Below are positions 1 through 9,506 of a stretch of 64,000 nucleotides of DNA, piece by piece. A program made the translations under genes and the position numbers. Where the stretch lies: positions 245,356 through 309,355 of the forward strand of contig NZ_JMPP01000067.1 in assembly GCF_000735435.1 (NCBI RefSeq). The letters are read 5' to 3'. The stretch comes from Klebsiella planticola ATCC 33531. Lineage in GTDB: Bacteria > Pseudomonadota > Gammaproteobacteria > Enterobacterales > Enterobacteriaceae. Numbering within the stretch: position 1 is the stretch's first letter; the number at the start of each line of letters is the position of its first letter. The notes beneath the pieces are model-generated. The model ran no database searches and was not told the DNA's origin. It worked only from the letters and a program-made list of their open reading frames with translations.

Positions 1-559
1 AATCGCTTTCATTCGCCAGCGGATGTCCTTTACGCGCCACCACGCAGAACGGCGCGGTAAACAGCGGCTCGATCATCACCCCTTCCGGCGGCCGCATCGG
101 GTCCACCGAACCGATCGCCAGATCGATTTCGCCGCTGCGCACCCCGGGCAACAGGGAAGAGAGCTGCCCCTCTTTTAGCGTCAGCAACATCTGCGGCAAC
201 GCCTGCTTAAACCCCTCCGCCACCGCCGGAAACACCGTCAGCGCGATCAGCGATGAAAAGCCTATCGTCAGGCGGCCGTGGGTCACCTGATTAATTTGTT
301 CAACCTCGTCCGCCGCCCGGCGCAACTCCTCCAGCACCCACTCCGCGCGCTGCGAAAACGCGCTGCCCGCTTCGGTGAGCGTGATCCCCTCTTTGCTGCG
401 CAGCAAAAGTTGCGTGCCGAGGGTCTGCTCCAGCTCACGCAACGTCCGGCTGAGCGCCGGCTGCGACTGGCCCAGTTCTCGTGCCGCCGAACGGATGCTG
501 CCGCTGCGCGCCACCTGCCTTAGCGCCTGCAGATGGCTCACTTTTGGGAGATATTTCAC
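1..559 (-). CDS. LysR-family transcriptional regulator, C-terminus cut by the window edge
   Basis: Reading the minus strand from a GTG at 559 gives an N-terminal winged HTH with the usual LysR pattern (GSIRSAARELGQSQPALSRT, about residues 17-36), then the start of the substrate-binding domain. About 186 residues are present and the frame runs off the window, so roughly the last 110 residues are missing. An in-frame TAG lies just upstream of the GTG, and an AGGGG sits about 10 nt before it, which fixes the start. The gene is divergent from the MFS/M20 pair, the usual arrangement for a LysR protein controlling its neighbour; that role is inferred. Confidence 0.85.
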   Translation of the reverse strand, partial: MKYLPKVSHLQALRQVARSGSIRSAARELGQSQPALSRTLRELEQTLGTQLLLRSKEGITLTEAGSAFSQRAEWVLEELRRAADEVEQINQVTHGRLTIGFSSLIALTVFPAVAEGFKQALPQMLLTLKEGQLSSLLPGVRSGEIDLAIGSVDPMRPPEGVMIEPLFTAPFCVVARKGHPLANESD

Positions 560-692
560 CGCCAGCCCCTATCAGAAAAAAGCATCACCTATAGAAAAAT
601 TATATCTTCCCGCCGTTGCAGTAAAGCCCCAGGATGCGGATGGGGTCTCCCGCACACACAACACACTCATGAGACAAAAGGCGGAAACAAAA

Positions 693-1886
693 ATGAAAAG
701 TCAGTCTCAAATGATCTTCTTGCTGTTTATTGGCTACGTCTTCGTTTATATCGATAAAACCGTCACCGGCTTCGCGCTGCTGCCGATCGAAAAAGAATTT
801 GGCCTCAACGCCGAACAGCTGGGCTACATCACCGGTATCTTTTTCCTCGCCTACTCCCTGTTCCAGGTCCCGGCGGGCTGGTTGAACGACCGGATTGGCT
901 ATAAAACGATGCTGGTACTGTCGCTGTCGGCGCTGGGGATTTTCGCCCTCTGCTTCGGCGCGCTGGGCCTGAGCTTCGGTCTGCTGCTGCTGTTTCGCTT
1001 TCTCTCAGGGGTGGGCCATTCCGGCTACCCCTGCTCATGCGCAAAAGCGGTCGTCAGTAATTTCAGCGTCGAAAACCGCACCTTCGCCCAGTCAGTTCTC
1101 CTCTCCTCGGCCGGGCTGGCGATGACTATCGGGCCGATTATCGCGGTGAACGCCCTGTCGCTGCTGGGCTGGCACCGCTCCTTTGCCGCTCTCGGAGCGC
1201 TGGTTTGCGTCACTGCCGCCCTTATTGCCTGGCGGGTACCGCGCCGCCCGCCGGCTCCCGCAGCGGCGAAGAAGGCAGCCGCCGGCGGCGCGCTGTGGCG
1301 TAACCCGACGGTTATCCTGCTGTTTATCTCTATATTCTGCGTCAACATTCCCAGCTACGGCCTGATGGCGTGGCTGCCGAAATTCTTCGTCCAAAGCATG
1401 GGAATGTCGCTGTCAGCTTCAGGCTATGTGGTGGCCGCCGGCGGCCTCGGGATCTGGGTTTCATCGCTGGGAACCGGCTGGCTGGTAGGGAAATATTTTC
1501 TTCATCGTGAACCGCTGGTGATCGCCGTCAGCGCCCTGCTTAGCGCCGCCGCCATTTTCGCGATTTTTCATGCCGGGACGGCGCTGACCGCCAGCCTGCT
1601 GCTGTTCGTCGGCGAGATATTTTTAATGGCCACGTTCGTTACCGCTTTTACCCTGCCGATGAAGCGGCTGCCGGAGAACATCATGGGCTCGGCTATCGGC
1701 CTGATTAATACCGGCGGCACCCTTGGCGGCTTTGTTTCGCCGATCGTGATTGGCTATCTGGTGGCGAAAACCCACAGCTATGCCAGCGCGTTCCTGTTTC
1801 TGTCACTGGCGATGGTCTGCTCGGCGCTAGCGGTGCTGCCGCTGATGAAACGCAAAACCGTCGCCGGCCTGCCCGTTGCTGATTGA
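693..1886 (+). CDS. MFS transporter (anion:cation symporter-like)
   Basis: The protein is about 397 residues, hydrophobic throughout, with a typical twelve-helix MFS layout. The loop 2-3 signature [12 protein letters not shown] lies at residues 62-73, with acidic and basic residues in helix 1 (IDKTVTG). I chose the ATG at 693 because GGCGG lies just upstream and the protein starts directly before the first helix; the open frame extends much further upstream without a ribosome site. The stop overlaps the Shine-Dalgarno of the amidohydrolase that follows, so the two are probably co-transcribed and the substrate is probably an amide-linked organic acid that the hydrolase cleaves. That substrate assignment is inference. 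Confidence 0.85.
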   Translation: MKSQSQMIFLLFIGYVFVYIDKTVTGFALLPIEKEFGLNAEQLGYITGIFFLAYSLFQVPAGWLNDRIGYKTMLVLSLSALGIFALCFGALGLSFGLLLLFRFLSGVGHSGYPCSCAKAVVSNFSVENRTFAQSVLLSSAGLAMTIGPIIAVNALSLLGWHRSFAALGALVCVTAALIAWRVPRRPPAPAAAKKAAAGGALWRNPTVILLFISIFCVNIPSYGLMAWLPKFFVQSMGMSLSASGYVVAAGGLGIWVSSLGTGWLVGKYFLHREPLVIAVSALLSAAAIFAIFHAGTALTASLLLFVGEIFLMATFVTAFTLPMKRLPENIMGSAIGLINTGGTLGGFVSPIVIGYLVAKTHSYASAFLFLSLAMVCSALAVLPLMKRKTVAGLPVAD

Positions 1887-1897
1887 AGGAGAATCTG

Positions 1898-3079
1898 ATG
1901 AATCACGCCACCGAACTGCTGATTTCCGCCGCCGCCGAAGAGGCGCTGCGCTGGCGTCGCCACATCCACGCCCACCCGGACCTCTCTTTCCAGGAGAAGC
2001 CGACCGCCGATTACATCGCCCGCGAGCTGGCGTCATTTGCCGGGCTGGAGATTAGCCGCCCGCTGGATAATAGCGTGATTGCCGTGCTACGCGGCCCGCA
2101 TCCGGGGCCGACGTGGGCGCTGCGCGCCGACATTGATGCCCTGCCGCTGCAGGAGGAGAGCGGCGAGAGTTTCTGCTCCACCGTGCCTGGCGTGATGCAC
2201 GCCTGCGGCCACGACGCCCATACGGCGATGCTGATGGGGGCGGCAAAAGTGCTGTGCCAGCGGCGCGATAACCTGCACGGCAGCATTAAATTTATTTTCC
2301 AGCCGGCGGAAGAAGTACCGCCGGGCGGCGCGCGGGAGCTGGTGGAGCTGGGGGTGGTCGACGACGTGGAGCATATTTTCGGTCTGCACGTCTTCCCCAC
2401 CAGCCCGGTCGGCACCCTGACGCTGAAAGAAGGCGTCTACGTCGCCTCCAGCGACAACTTCGATATCACCATTCGTGGCAAAGGCGGTCATGGCTCAATG
2501 CCGCAGCACTGTATCGACCCGGTTACCATCGGTGCGGAAATGGTCGGGGCATTGCAGCAGATCGTAGCGCGCAATATCGATCCGGGTACGGCGCCGGTAT
2601 TGACCATCGCCACCTTCCAGGCCGGTGACAGCTACAACGTCATCCCTGACAGCGCCCGCCTGGCCGGCACGCTGCGTACCCATAACCAGCAGGTCCGCGA
2701 AGCGGTGCCGCAGCTGATGTCACGCATCATTGACGGGATTGCCGCCGCCCACGGCGCGAGCTGCGACATTCGCTGGCAGCAGGGTTACGCCGTCGGTCAC
2801 AACCACGACAGCACCAACGCCATCGCCCGCGCCGCCATCGAACGCCACTTCCCGGCGGGGACCCTGAAGCTGGAGGATCGAGCGCTGTTTGGCAGCGAAG
2901 ACTTCTCCTCCTACCAGGAAAAGGTTCCCGGTACCTTCCTGTTTATCGGCTGCGGTAACAAGGAAAAAGGGGCCATCTGGAACGTGCATAATCCGCATTT
3001 CCGCATCGACGAAGATGCCCTGGCCATCGGTATCAAAACCCACATAGCGCTGGTCAGCCCGTTGCTGAATGACGAATAA
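1898..3079 (+). CDS. M20-family metallo-amidohydrolase (hippurate / IAA-amino acid hydrolase type)
   Basis: The 393-residue protein matches the M20D amidohydrolases that split N-acyl amino acids. Metal-site residues are visible: the HACGHDAH motif (Cys103, His105), the paired glutamates in [10 protein letters not shown] (about 138-139), the His of FGLHVFP (about 164), and a late His in [13 protein letters not shown] dimerisation-domain segment ([12 protein letters not shown]) follows the catalytic half. The start is the ATG at 1898 with AGGAG six bases upstream; an in-frame TTG at 1883 is less likely. It probably hydrolyses what the preceding MFS protein imports. The exact substrate cannot be read from sequence. 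Confidence 0.88.
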   Translation: MNHATELLISAAAEEALRWRRHIHAHPDLSFQEKPTADYIARELASFAGLEISRPLDNSVIAVLRGPHPGPTWALRADIDALPLQEESGESFCSTVPGVMHACGHDAHTAMLMGAAKVLCQRRDNLHGSIKFIFQPAEEVPPGGARELVELGVVDDVEHIFGLHVFPTSPVGTLTLKEGVYVASSDNFDITIRGKGGHGSMPQHCIDPVTIGAEMVGALQQIVARNIDPGTAPVLTIATFQAGDSYNVIPDSARLAGTLRTHNQQVREAVPQLMSRIIDGIAAAHGASCDIRWQQGYAVGHNHDSTNAIARAAIERHFPAGTLKLEDRALFGSEDFSSYQEKVPGTFLFIGCGNKEKGAIWNVHNPHFRIDEDALAIGIKTHIALVSPLLNDE

Positions 3080-3090
3080 AGGGCTTTTTG

Positions 3091-3116
3091 CGCATCTGGC
3101 GCGCTACGCCAGATGC
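3091..3116. repeat. Perfect 10-bp palindrome (REP-like or terminator hairpin)
   Basis: GCATCTGGCG (3092-3101) and CGCCAGATGC (3107-3116) form a perfect 10-bp stem with a 5-nt loop, 12 nt after the M20 stop. There is no T-run after it, so it resembles an extragenic palindrome or mRNA-stabilising hairpin more than a classic intrinsic terminator. Confidence 0.6.
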
Positions 3117-3254
3117 GGCTTCCACCGCTTTTCCCCCGCGCTATCGCCGGCGCAATAATCTCGCCATTCACCGTTTTTTCGTCTTACCGTCATCTAACGA
3201 TCACATAAAACGCCATTAATAGTGCCCAGTTTAATGATGAATCTGGACGCTCTT

Positions 3255-4097
3255 ATGAATAGTTCTCTTGCCGCGGTAACCGACACCGATTATCCGCATT
3301 TTGGTCAGCCGAATACCGCCCGGCAGCGGAAAGTCTTAAGCGTGCGCAACCTGAATAAGTCTTACAGTGCGCAGCAAACCGTACTCGATAACATCAGTTT
3401 TGATCTCCATGCCGGCGAACTGGTGGGGGTGATCGGCCGTTCTGGTGCCGGTAAGTCGACCCTGCTGCATGTGCTGAACGGCACCCACAGCGCCACCGGT
3501 GGTGAGATCCTCAGTTACCCTGAAGTGGGCATGCCGCACGATGTGGCGAAGCTAAAAGGCCGCGCGCTGAACGCCTGGCGCAGCAAGTGCGGCATGATTT
3601 TCCAGGACTTCTGCCTGGTGCCGCGTCTTGACGTGTTAACCAACGTGCTGCTGGGCCGGCTGAGCCAGACTTCAACGCTGAAATCCCTGTTTAAGATCTT
3701 CCCTGACGCCGACCGGGCGCGCGCCATCTCGCTGCTGGAGTGGATGAATATGCTGCCGCATGCCCTGCAGCGGGCCGAAAATCTCTCCGGCGGGCAGATG
3801 CAGCGCGTGGCGATTTGTCGCGCGCTAATGCAGAACCCCGGTATTTTGCTGGCCGATGAGCCGGTCGCCTCTCTCGATCCGAAAAACACACAGCGCATCA
3901 TGAACGTACTGCGCGAAATCAGCGAACAGGGCATCAGCGTGATGGTGAACCTGCACTCGGTGGAACTGGTGAAAGAGTATTGCACGCGGGTTATTGGCGT
4001 AGCGAAGGGCAACATTATTTTTGACGACCATCCCTTACAGCTGACTCAGGATATTCTGCATCAGCTGTACGGGGATGAAATTAGCCAATTGCATTAA
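3255..4097 (+). CDS. phnC: Phosphonate-type ABC transporter ATP-binding protein
   Basis: This is an ABC ATPase of the PhnC type. Walker A GRSGAGKS is at about residues 61-68, the signature LSGGQMQR follows, and Walker B is [13 protein letters not shown]. It powers import of phosphonates or related phosphorus compounds through the two permeases downstream. The start is uncertain: ATG 3255 has GGA eight bases upstream and gives about 280 residues, while ATG 3234 and GTG 3222 are in frame but lack a good ribosome site. The first gene of phnC-phnD-phnE1-phnE2, separated from phnD by only 23 nt. No C-P lyase (phnG-M) genes follow in the window, so the substrate may be a phosphonate degraded elsewhere or phosphite. 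Confidence 0.85.
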   Translation: MNSSLAAVTDTDYPHFGQPNTARQRKVLSVRNLNKSYSAQQTVLDNISFDLHAGELVGVIGRSGAGKSTLLHVLNGTHSATGGEILSYPEVGMPHDVAKLKGRALNAWRSKCGMIFQDFCLVPRLDVLTNVLLGRLSQTSTLKSLFKIFPDADRARAISLLEWMNMLPHALQRAENLSGGQMQRVAICRALMQNPGILLADEPVASLDPKNTQRIMNVLREISEQGISVMVNLHSVELVKEYCTRVIGVAKGNIIFDDHPLQLTQDILHQLYGDEISQLH

Positions 4098-4120
4098 TTT
4101 CCACTCACACGGACAAGATA

Positions 4121-5062
4121 ATGAAACAATACATCACTGGTGCAGTTCGTATATCCGCCGCGGTCGCGGGAATGATGATGGCATGGCAGGCAGGCGCTGC
4201 AGAGCAGCCAAAAGAATTAAACCTGGGGATCCTGGGGGGCCAGAACGCCACTCAGCAAATTGGTGATAACCAGTGTGTAAAACAGTTTCTCGACAAAGAG
4301 CTGAACGTCGATACCAAATTACGCAACTCCTCTGACTATTCCGGCGTTATTCAGGGTCTGCTGGGCGGTAAAGTCGACGTCGTGCTGAGTATGTCGCCTT
4401 CGTCTTACGCTTCGGTTTATATCAATAACCCGAAAGCGGTGGATATTGTCGGTATCGCCGTGGATGATAAAGATCAGTCCCGCGGCTACCACTCGGTGGT
4501 GATTGTCAAAGCCGACAGCCCGTATAAATCGTTAGACGATCTGAAAGGCAAAGCCTTCGGCTTCGCCGATCCGGACTCCACTTCCGGCTATCTGATCCCG
4601 AACCACGCCTTCAAACAGAAATTCGGCGGCACTTCAGATAACAAATACAACAACTTCTTCTCCAGCGTGACCTTCTCTGGCGGTCACGAGCAGGACATCC
4701 TGGGCGTGCTGAACGGCCAGTTCGCGGGGGCGGTCACCTGGACTTCGATGGTCGGCGACTACAACAGCGGCTATAGCGTCGGTGCCTTCAACCGCCTGAT
4801 TCGTATGGATCACCCGGATCTGATGAAGCAGATCCGCATCATCTGGCAATCGCCGCTGATCCCCAACGGGCCAATCCTGGTCAGCAACGCGCTGCCGGCT
4901 GACTTTAAAGCCAAAGTCATCAGCGCGATCAAAAAGCTGGATACCGACGACCATGCCTGCTTTGTGAAAGCCATGGGCGGTACTCAGCATATCGGCCCGG
5001 GCAGCGTGGCTGACTTCCAGCAGATTATCGATATGAAACGCGAGCTGGTCAGCGCCCGTTAA
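4121..5062 (+). CDS. phnD: Phosphonate ABC transporter periplasmic substrate-binding protein
   Basis: A 313-residue PhnD-family protein with an N-terminal signal peptide ending near AWQAGAA (about residue 26). After it come the family features: an LNLGILGGQNA strand, a QGLLGGKVDV segment, and an FADPDSTSGYLIPNHAF segment, which in PhnD proteins contributes serine/threonine ligands for the phosphonate oxyanion. It delivers substrate to the PhnE permeases. The gene lies between the ATPase and permease genes and is followed by a strong inter-cistronic hairpin, which fits higher expression of the binding protein than of the permeases. Confidence 0.9.
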   Translation: MKQYITGAVRISAAVAGMMMAWQAGAAEQPKELNLGILGGQNATQQIGDNQCVKQFLDKELNVDTKLRNSSDYSGVIQGLLGGKVDVVLSMSPSSYASVYINNPKAVDIVGIAVDDKDQSRGYHSVVIVKADSPYKSLDDLKGKAFGFADPDSTSGYLIPNHAFKQKFGGTSDNKYNNFFSSVTFSGGHEQDILGVLNGQFAGAVTWTSMVGDYNSGYSVGAFNRLIRMDHPDLMKQIRIIWQSPLIPNGPILVSNALPADFKAKVISAIKKLDTDDHACFVKAMGGTQHIGPGSVADFQQIIDMKRELVSAR

Positions 5063-5073
5063 TCCCGCCCCAA

Positions 5074-5106
5074 CGCCGCCTCCGCGTAGGCCCGCGTGAG
5101 GCGGCG
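5074..5106 (+). promoter_or_regulatory. Inter-cistronic hairpin between phnD and phnE
   Basis: CGCCGCCTC (5074-5082) pairs with GAGGCGGCG (5098-5106), a GC-rich 9-bp stem with no T-run. Hairpins at this position in binding-protein operons commonly protect the upstream mRNA or attenuate the downstream part; either role here is inferred. Confidence 0.5.
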
Positions 5107-5129
5107 GCATACTGAAGACCCATCGACGT

Positions 5130-6002
5130 ATGAATATGCCGAATACCGAATTTGAACGTTATTACCAGCAGGTACGAGCGCGACAAAAGCGCGATACCTT
5201 TAGCTGGTCTGTGCTCCTGCTGGTACTTTATTTCGCCGCCGGCAGCGCCGCGGAATTTAATCTCTTCACTATCTGGCGCTCTCTGCCGAATTTTCTCGAT
5301 TACATGTTTGAGACGCTGCCGACGCTCCACGTCAGCGCTCTGTTCGCCGATGTCCACACCAAAGGCTCGCTGGCCTACTGGGGCTATCGTCTGCCGATTC
5401 AACTGCCGCTGATCTGGGAAACATTACAGCTGGCGCTGGCTTCCACGCTGATTGCGGTGGTCATTGCGACGCTGCTGGCGTTCCTCGCCGCTAATAACGC
5501 CTGGTCACCGCCGCCGCTGCGTTTCGCCATCCGCGTGGTGGTGGCATTTTTACGCACCATGCCGGAGCTGGCGTGGGCGGTGATTTTCGTGATGGCCTTC
5601 GGCATCGGCGCCATTCCCGGATTTCTGGCCCTGATGCTGCATACCATCGGCAGCCTGACCAAGCTGTTTTACGAAGCGGTGGAAAGCGCGCAGGACAAAC
5701 CGGTACGCGGCCTGATGGCCTGCGGGGCTTCACCGATCCAGCGCATTCGCTTCGCGCTGTGGCCGCAGGTCAAACCGATTTTTCTCTCCTACGGCTTTAT
5801 GCGTCTGGAGATTAACTTTCGCTCGTCAACCATTCTTGGGCTGGTGGGCGCCGGCGGGATCGGTCAGGAACTGATGACCAACATCAAGCTGGATCGTTAC
5901 GATCAGGTCAGCATCACGCTGCTGCTGATCATCATCGTGGTGTCGCTGCTGGATATGCTGTCCGGCCGCCTGCGACAGTGGGTTCTTGAGGGCAAAAAAT
6001 GA
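5130..6002 (+). CDS. phnE: Phosphonate ABC transporter permease (first PhnE)
   Basis: The 290-residue inner-membrane permease belongs to the BPD_transp_1 family. It has an N-terminal helix, then five or so helices. The EAA loop that docks on PhnC reads ACGASPIQRIRFALWPQ and is followed by the typical LGLVGAGGIGQELM segment. It ends in the overlap ATGA with the second permease gene at 5999, so the two are translationally coupled. Together they probably make a heterodimeric channel, unlike the homodimer of the single-phnE E. coli operon. Confidence 0.88.
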   Translation: MNMPNTEFERYYQQVRARQKRDTFSWSVLLLVLYFAAGSAAEFNLFTIWRSLPNFLDYMFETLPTLHVSALFADVHTKGSLAYWGYRLPIQLPLIWETLQLALASTLIAVVIATLLAFLAANNAWSPPPLRFAIRVVVAFLRTMPELAWAVIFVMAFGIGAIPGFLALMLHTIGSLTKLFYEAVESAQDKPVRGLMACGASPIQRIRFALWPQVKPIFLSYGFMRLEINFRSSTILGLVGAGGIGQELMTNIKLDRYDQVSITLLLIIIVVSLLDMLSGRLRQWVLEGKK

Positions 6003-6880
6003 GTCAATGGCAAAGCCAACCGGATGTCGCCGCCAGCCGCCGCCAGCATCGACAACTGTATCAAGCCCAGGGGCGCTATTTGCGCTTCGTCGGTCTGCTG
6101 ACGCTGGCGGGCTTACTTTACTACGTCTGGTTTTTTAGCCAGTTTGGCATCAGCGGCGAACAGCTCACCAGCGGCCTGCAGCAAATTAGCCGCTATCTGC
6201 TGCGGATGTTCGTCTGGCACGACTTTTTCAACTGGCCGTTTGCCTACTACTTCACGCAAATCGGCATCACTCTGGCGATTGTCTTCGTCGGGACTCTGAC
6301 CGCCACGGTGATTGCGCTGCTGCTCTCTTTCCTCGCGGCACGTAACATTATGCGCGGGTTGATTCCCGGATTTATCGCTCTGTTAATGCGCCGTCTGTTT
6401 GACGTGCTGCGCGGCATTGATATGGCCATCTGGGGGCTGATTTTTGTCCGCGCCGTGGGCCTCGGGCCGCTGGCCGGGGTGCTGGCGATTATTATGCAGG
6501 ATACCGGACTGCTTGGGCGGCTGTATGCCGAAGGACATGAGGCGGTTGACCGCTCACCGGGGCGCGGGCTGACCGCCGTGGGCGCCAACGGCTTGCAGAA
6601 GCACCGCTTCGGCATTTTTACCCAGTCTTTCCCGACGTTTCTGGCGCTGAGCCTGTATCAGATTGAGTCGAATACCCGCTCCGCCGCAGTGTTAGGCTTC
6701 GTCGGCGCCGGCGGTATCGGCCTGATTTATGCGGAAAACATGCGCCTGTGGAACTGGGACGTGGTGATGTTTATCACCCTGTTGCTGGTGATCGTGGTCA
6801 TGGCGATGGATACGCTCTCGGCATGGTTACGCCGCCGCTATATTGGCGGCAACGTGGTGCCCTTGTTCAAAGCGGAGTAA
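5999..6880 (+). CDS. phnE: Phosphonate ABC transporter permease (second PhnE)
   Basis: A second BPD_transp_1 permease (293 residues), clearly divergent from its neighbour but with the same fold: EAA-loop sequence AVGANGLQKHRFGIFTQ, then VLGFVGAGGIGLIYAEN near the end. The start overlaps the preceding stop by four bases (ATGA). It has a longer charged N-terminus rich in Arg and Gln. It is the last gene of the import operon; a REP-type palindrome follows the stop. Confidence 0.88.
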   Translation: MSQWQSQPDVAASRRQHRQLYQAQGRYLRFVGLLTLAGLLYYVWFFSQFGISGEQLTSGLQQISRYLLRMFVWHDFFNWPFAYYFTQIGITLAIVFVGTLTATVIALLLSFLAARNIMRGLIPGFIALLMRRLFDVLRGIDMAIWGLIFVRAVGLGPLAGVLAIIMQDTGLLGRLYAEGHEAVDRSPGRGLTAVGANGLQKHRFGIFTQSFPTFLALSLYQIESNTRSAAVLGFVGAGGIGLIYAENMRLWNWDVVMFITLLLVIVVMAMDTLSAWLRRRYIGGNVVPLFKAE

Positions 6881-6886
6881 CCCGTT

Positions 6887-6912
6887 CCCCGGTCGCGCTG
6901 CGTTTACCGGGG
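6887..6912. repeat. REP-type extragenic palindrome
   Basis: CCCCGGT (6887-6893) and ACCGGGG (6906-6912) flank CGCGCTGCGTTT, which is the characteristic shape and sequence of enterobacterial REP units (conserved GCGCTGCG centre). It lies between convergent phnE2 and the HAD gene and may act as a transcript end or mRNA stabiliser for both. Confidence 0.7.
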
Positions 6913-6941
6913 CTACGGCTTCTGCGGTCCTGGGGACCTGC

Positions 6942-7604
6942 TCAGAGCCGCCATTCCAGCACCGGCCAGTTGTGGCTGGCATTCACCGCCGCCAGCTGCG
7001 GACACGGGTTAACCAGCCGGACATGGTCAGCATGCAGACACAGCGGCAGATCATTTATCGAATCGGTATAGAAGGTCACCTCGCCGCTCTCGTGCGGCCA
7101 GGCTTTCTGCCACGCCGCCAGCCGCACGACCTTTCCCTGCTGGTAGCTTGGCGTACCGGCAATCACTCCGCTATAGCCGCCGTCGGCCATCTCCACGTCG
7201 ATACCTAACGCCTGCTCAATCCCCAACGCCGAGGCCACCGCCTGCACCAGCAGGCTAACCGAGGCCGAAATCACCAGCATCTGTTCGCCTTGCGCCCGCA
7301 GGGTTTGCAGCAGATCCCACGCCTGCGGATAGACGCGCGGCATAATATCCTGCTGCACGCAGCGCGCCACCAGCGCATCGACCTCCGCCTTCGGCACGCC
7401 GATGAGCGGCGCCTGGATTAAGGCAACGTAGTCGGCGATATTCATTTCGCCGCGATCGTAATCGTCCATCAACATCGCCTCCCGCGCCAGATACGCCGGA
7501 TCGCTCACCCACCCTTCCCGCACCAGGAACCGGCTCCATACCGTGCTGCTGTCGCCCTTAATCAAGGTATTATCCAGATCGAAAATCGTCAGATTTTTGG
7601 ACAT
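6942..7604 (-). CDS. HAD-superfamily (IB, SerB-like) phosphatase
   Basis: The 220-residue protein has all four HAD motifs: FDLDNTL (nucleophile Asp9, acid Asp11), the Ser of VISASVS, the Lys of QQGKVVRL, and the Asp pair in YTDSINDLPLC. A helical cap between motif I and motif II makes it a subclass IB enzyme, like phosphoserine phosphatase. It is convergent with the phn operon and separated from it by a REP unit, so a link with phosphonate use is only suggestive. Substrate unknown. Confidence 0.85.
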   Translation of the reverse strand: MSKNLTIFDLDNTLIKGDSSTVWSRFLVREGWVSDPAYLAREAMLMDDYDRGEMNIADYVALIQAPLIGVPKAEVDALVARCVQQDIMPRVYPQAWDLLQTLRAQGEQMLVISASVSLLVQAVASALGIEQALGIDVEMADGGYSGVIAGTPSYQQGKVVRLAAWQKAWPHESGEVTFYTDSINDLPLCLHADHVRLVNPCPQLAAVNASHNWPVLEWRL

Positions 7605-7782
7605 TGTTCATTTTCCCTAATCAGCAAAATTGGCTCGCCAGAGCATGCTTAACCAAGATGACAGGAGAATGACTCGCCTGCGCACCGGACAAAGGGTAGC
7701 AAAAAGAGAGGAAAAACGGGGCAGATTAGCGGATCGGCGGCGATATGCCGCGCACCGTGGCGGCATAAATGTCGCCCTTCGG

Positions 7783-8592
7783 CTATCCCTGAAAGATCAT
7801 CACCAGCAGTACCGCTATCAGCAGCAGCGGGTAAATCCGCGCGTGCCAGCGATCCGGCAGACGTGTCAGCCAACGGGCAGCTAACCGCAGCCCCAGCCAG
7901 CTCCCGGCGACCAGCAACGCCGCGGCCGACAGCCAGATATGGCCCAAAAATCCTGCCGGCAGCCCTGCGGGCGACACGCCGCTCATCGCCACCCACGTGG
8001 CGGTAGCGCTCGCCGACAGCGGCAGCGTCAGCAAATTGGCCGTGGCCGCCGCTTCCGGCATCGTCGCGCCACGACGACGCATTAACGGAACGGTCATGAC
8101 GCTTCCGCCGACGCCAAGAAACGACGCAATCAGGCCAATCACACCGCCCGTCGTCAGCTCGCGCGCGGCAGCCGGCGCAGAACGCCGGACGCCAGGGGCC
8201 ATAAAACCCGGACGAAAATAGCAGTCGAGAATGGTCACCAGCAGATAGCCGACGAACAGCCAGCGAAGCCACCGCCCGTTCGCCGAGAGCGCCAGCAACG
8301 CCCCGGCGATCCCCCCGAGGGCAATGCCCACGAACATCATCCGCAGAGGACGCCAGCGCAGCGTTCCACCGCGAAGATGGCGCCAGGTTGCCAGCAGCGC
8401 TGCACAGAGCATCACCAGCGCAGAGGTGGCTACCGCAATGTGCATCGCCTGCCCGCCGACATCGCTCTGCGCGCCCCACACTGCGGTCACCAGAAACGAG
8501 ATCAGCGGTACGGTGACAAAACCGCCGCCAAAACCAAACAGCCAGGTCGTGACGCCACACGCTACACCGCAGATAAAAAGCCAGCCTATCAT
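7783..8592 (-). CDS. TSUP (TauE/SafE) family membrane exporter
   Basis: A 269-residue protein with about eight hydrophobic helices and the duplicated TSUP motif: GFGGGFVTVPLI near the N-terminus and FLGVGGSVMTVPLM near the middle. The family exports sulfite, sulfoacetate and related organosulfur anions. Start at ATG 8592 with GGAGGAG upstream. It is divergent from an AraC regulator that probably controls it, and it sits beside the sulfate-ester cluster, which fits a sulfur-anion substrate. That last point is inference. Confidence 0.85.
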   Translation of the reverse strand: MIGWLFICGVACGVTTWLFGFGGGFVTVPLISFLVTAVWGAQSDVGGQAMHIAVATSALVMLCAALLATWRHLRGGTLRWRPLRMMFVGIALGGIAGALLALSANGRWLRWLFVGYLLVTILDCYFRPGFMAPGVRRSAPAAARELTTGGVIGLIASFLGVGGSVMTVPLMRRRGATMPEAAATANLLTLPLSASATATWVAMSGVSPAGLPAGFLGHIWLSAAALLVAGSWLGLRLAARWLTRLPDRWHARIYPLLLIAVLLVMIFQG

Positions 8593-8644
8593 TCGATTCT
8601 CCTCCGTTCAGAGTCATCACGATATAGAATAGCGACATGGCTGA

Positions 8645-8674
8645 CTTACGATTAAAAGCCATCATCTTACGATT
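8645..8674. promoter_or_regulatory. Tandem CTTACGATT sites, likely AraC-type operator
   Basis: CTTACGATT occurs at 8645-8653 and again at 8666-8674, a 21-bp period (two helical turns), in the 102-bp gap between the divergent TSUP and AraC genes. Direct half-sites at this spacing are typical of AraC-family proteins. Confidence 0.6.
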
Positions 8675-8694
8675 TTCAGCCAGAAGGATGTGTC

Positions 8695-9477
8695 ATGCGC
8701 AATATTGCGGTGAACGATGTCGATGACCTCCCGCGCCGGGTGCTGGCGCTGGGCAGCGATTACCCGGCGAATACGCAGCTGGAGCGCCACAGCCATCGCC
8801 GGGCGCAGTTTCTCTATGCCATGAACGGACTGATGAAGGTGGAGACGGATGACGGGCAGTGGCTGGTTCCCCCCTACAGCGGCGTGTGGATCCCGGCCAC
8901 CCGTCCGCATCGGGTACTGATGCCGGGGGTCAGCACCCACAGCCTGTACATCGAACCGGATGCGGCGCCGCGTGCCGGAGAACGCTGCGAGGTGTTGCAG
9001 GTCTCTCCCCTGTTACATCAGCTGCTGCTGAGCGCCTGCCAGCTACCGCTGCTTTACCACGAAGACGGACATGATGGCGCATTAATCGAACTGGTTTTGC
9101 ATGAGCTGAAAGCCGCCTCTCCGCTACCGATGTTTACCCCACTTCCGCAAAGTGCGCCGCTGGTTGCGCTATGCAGCGACTTTCTGCGCCAGCCGGATAT
9201 TCACAGCACGCCGGAACAGTGGGCCGCCAGGCTGAATAAAAGCGCCCGGACTTTTCATCGCCTGTTTCGCCAGCAGACCGGCATGGCATTTCGCGACTGG
9301 CGCCAGCAGGCCTGCGTGATGTACGCCCTGACGGCGCTGCGGGAAGGCAGAACCATTACCGACGTGGCGCTCAGCCTGGGATATGAACATCCGGCGGCCT
9401 TTACCAGCATGTTTCGTAAAACGATCGGCCAGGCGCCCACCGCGTTTGTCCGCCAGATGAACGGCGGCCCGGTCTGA
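8695..9477 (+). CDS. AraC-family transcriptional regulator with N-terminal cupin
   Basis: The 260-residue protein starts with a cupin-like sensing domain (HSHRRAQFLYAMNGLMKV, then WIPATRPHRVLMPG). It ends in the paired AraC helix-turn-helix, about residues 160-255, with RLNKSARTFHRLFRQQTGM and LSLGYEHPAAFTSMFRKTIG. The layout resembles the NimR/YeaM group that controls a divergent transporter. It is divergent from the TSUP exporter, and two direct repeats lie in the shared promoter region. Confidence 0.88.
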   Translation: MRNIAVNDVDDLPRRVLALGSDYPANTQLERHSHRRAQFLYAMNGLMKVETDDGQWLVPPYSGVWIPATRPHRVLMPGVSTHSLYIEPDAAPRAGERCEVLQVSPLLHQLLLSACQLPLLYHEDGHDGALIELVLHELKAASPLPMFTPLPQSAPLVALCSDFLRQPDIHSTPEQWAARLNKSARTFHRLFRQQTGMAFRDWRQQACVMYALTALREGRTITDVALSLGYEHPAAFTSMFRKTIGQAPTAFVRQMNGGPV

Positions 9478-9506
9478 CGCCGCAGCCGCGCCCTATCCAG
9501 ACGGAG

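Noticed and set aside
375..692. Upstream extension of the MFS transporter frame by 106 codons
   Set aside because: It overlaps the start of the divergent LysR gene, has no ribosome site, and reads as random residues. The ATG at 693 has a Shine-Dalgarno and starts just before helix 1.
7649..8665. 338-codon frame overlapping the TSUP gene on the same strand
   Set aside because: It is the out-of-frame shadow of the exporter gene, Arg/Ala/Gly-rich with no recognisable domain; the TSUP motifs are in the other frame.
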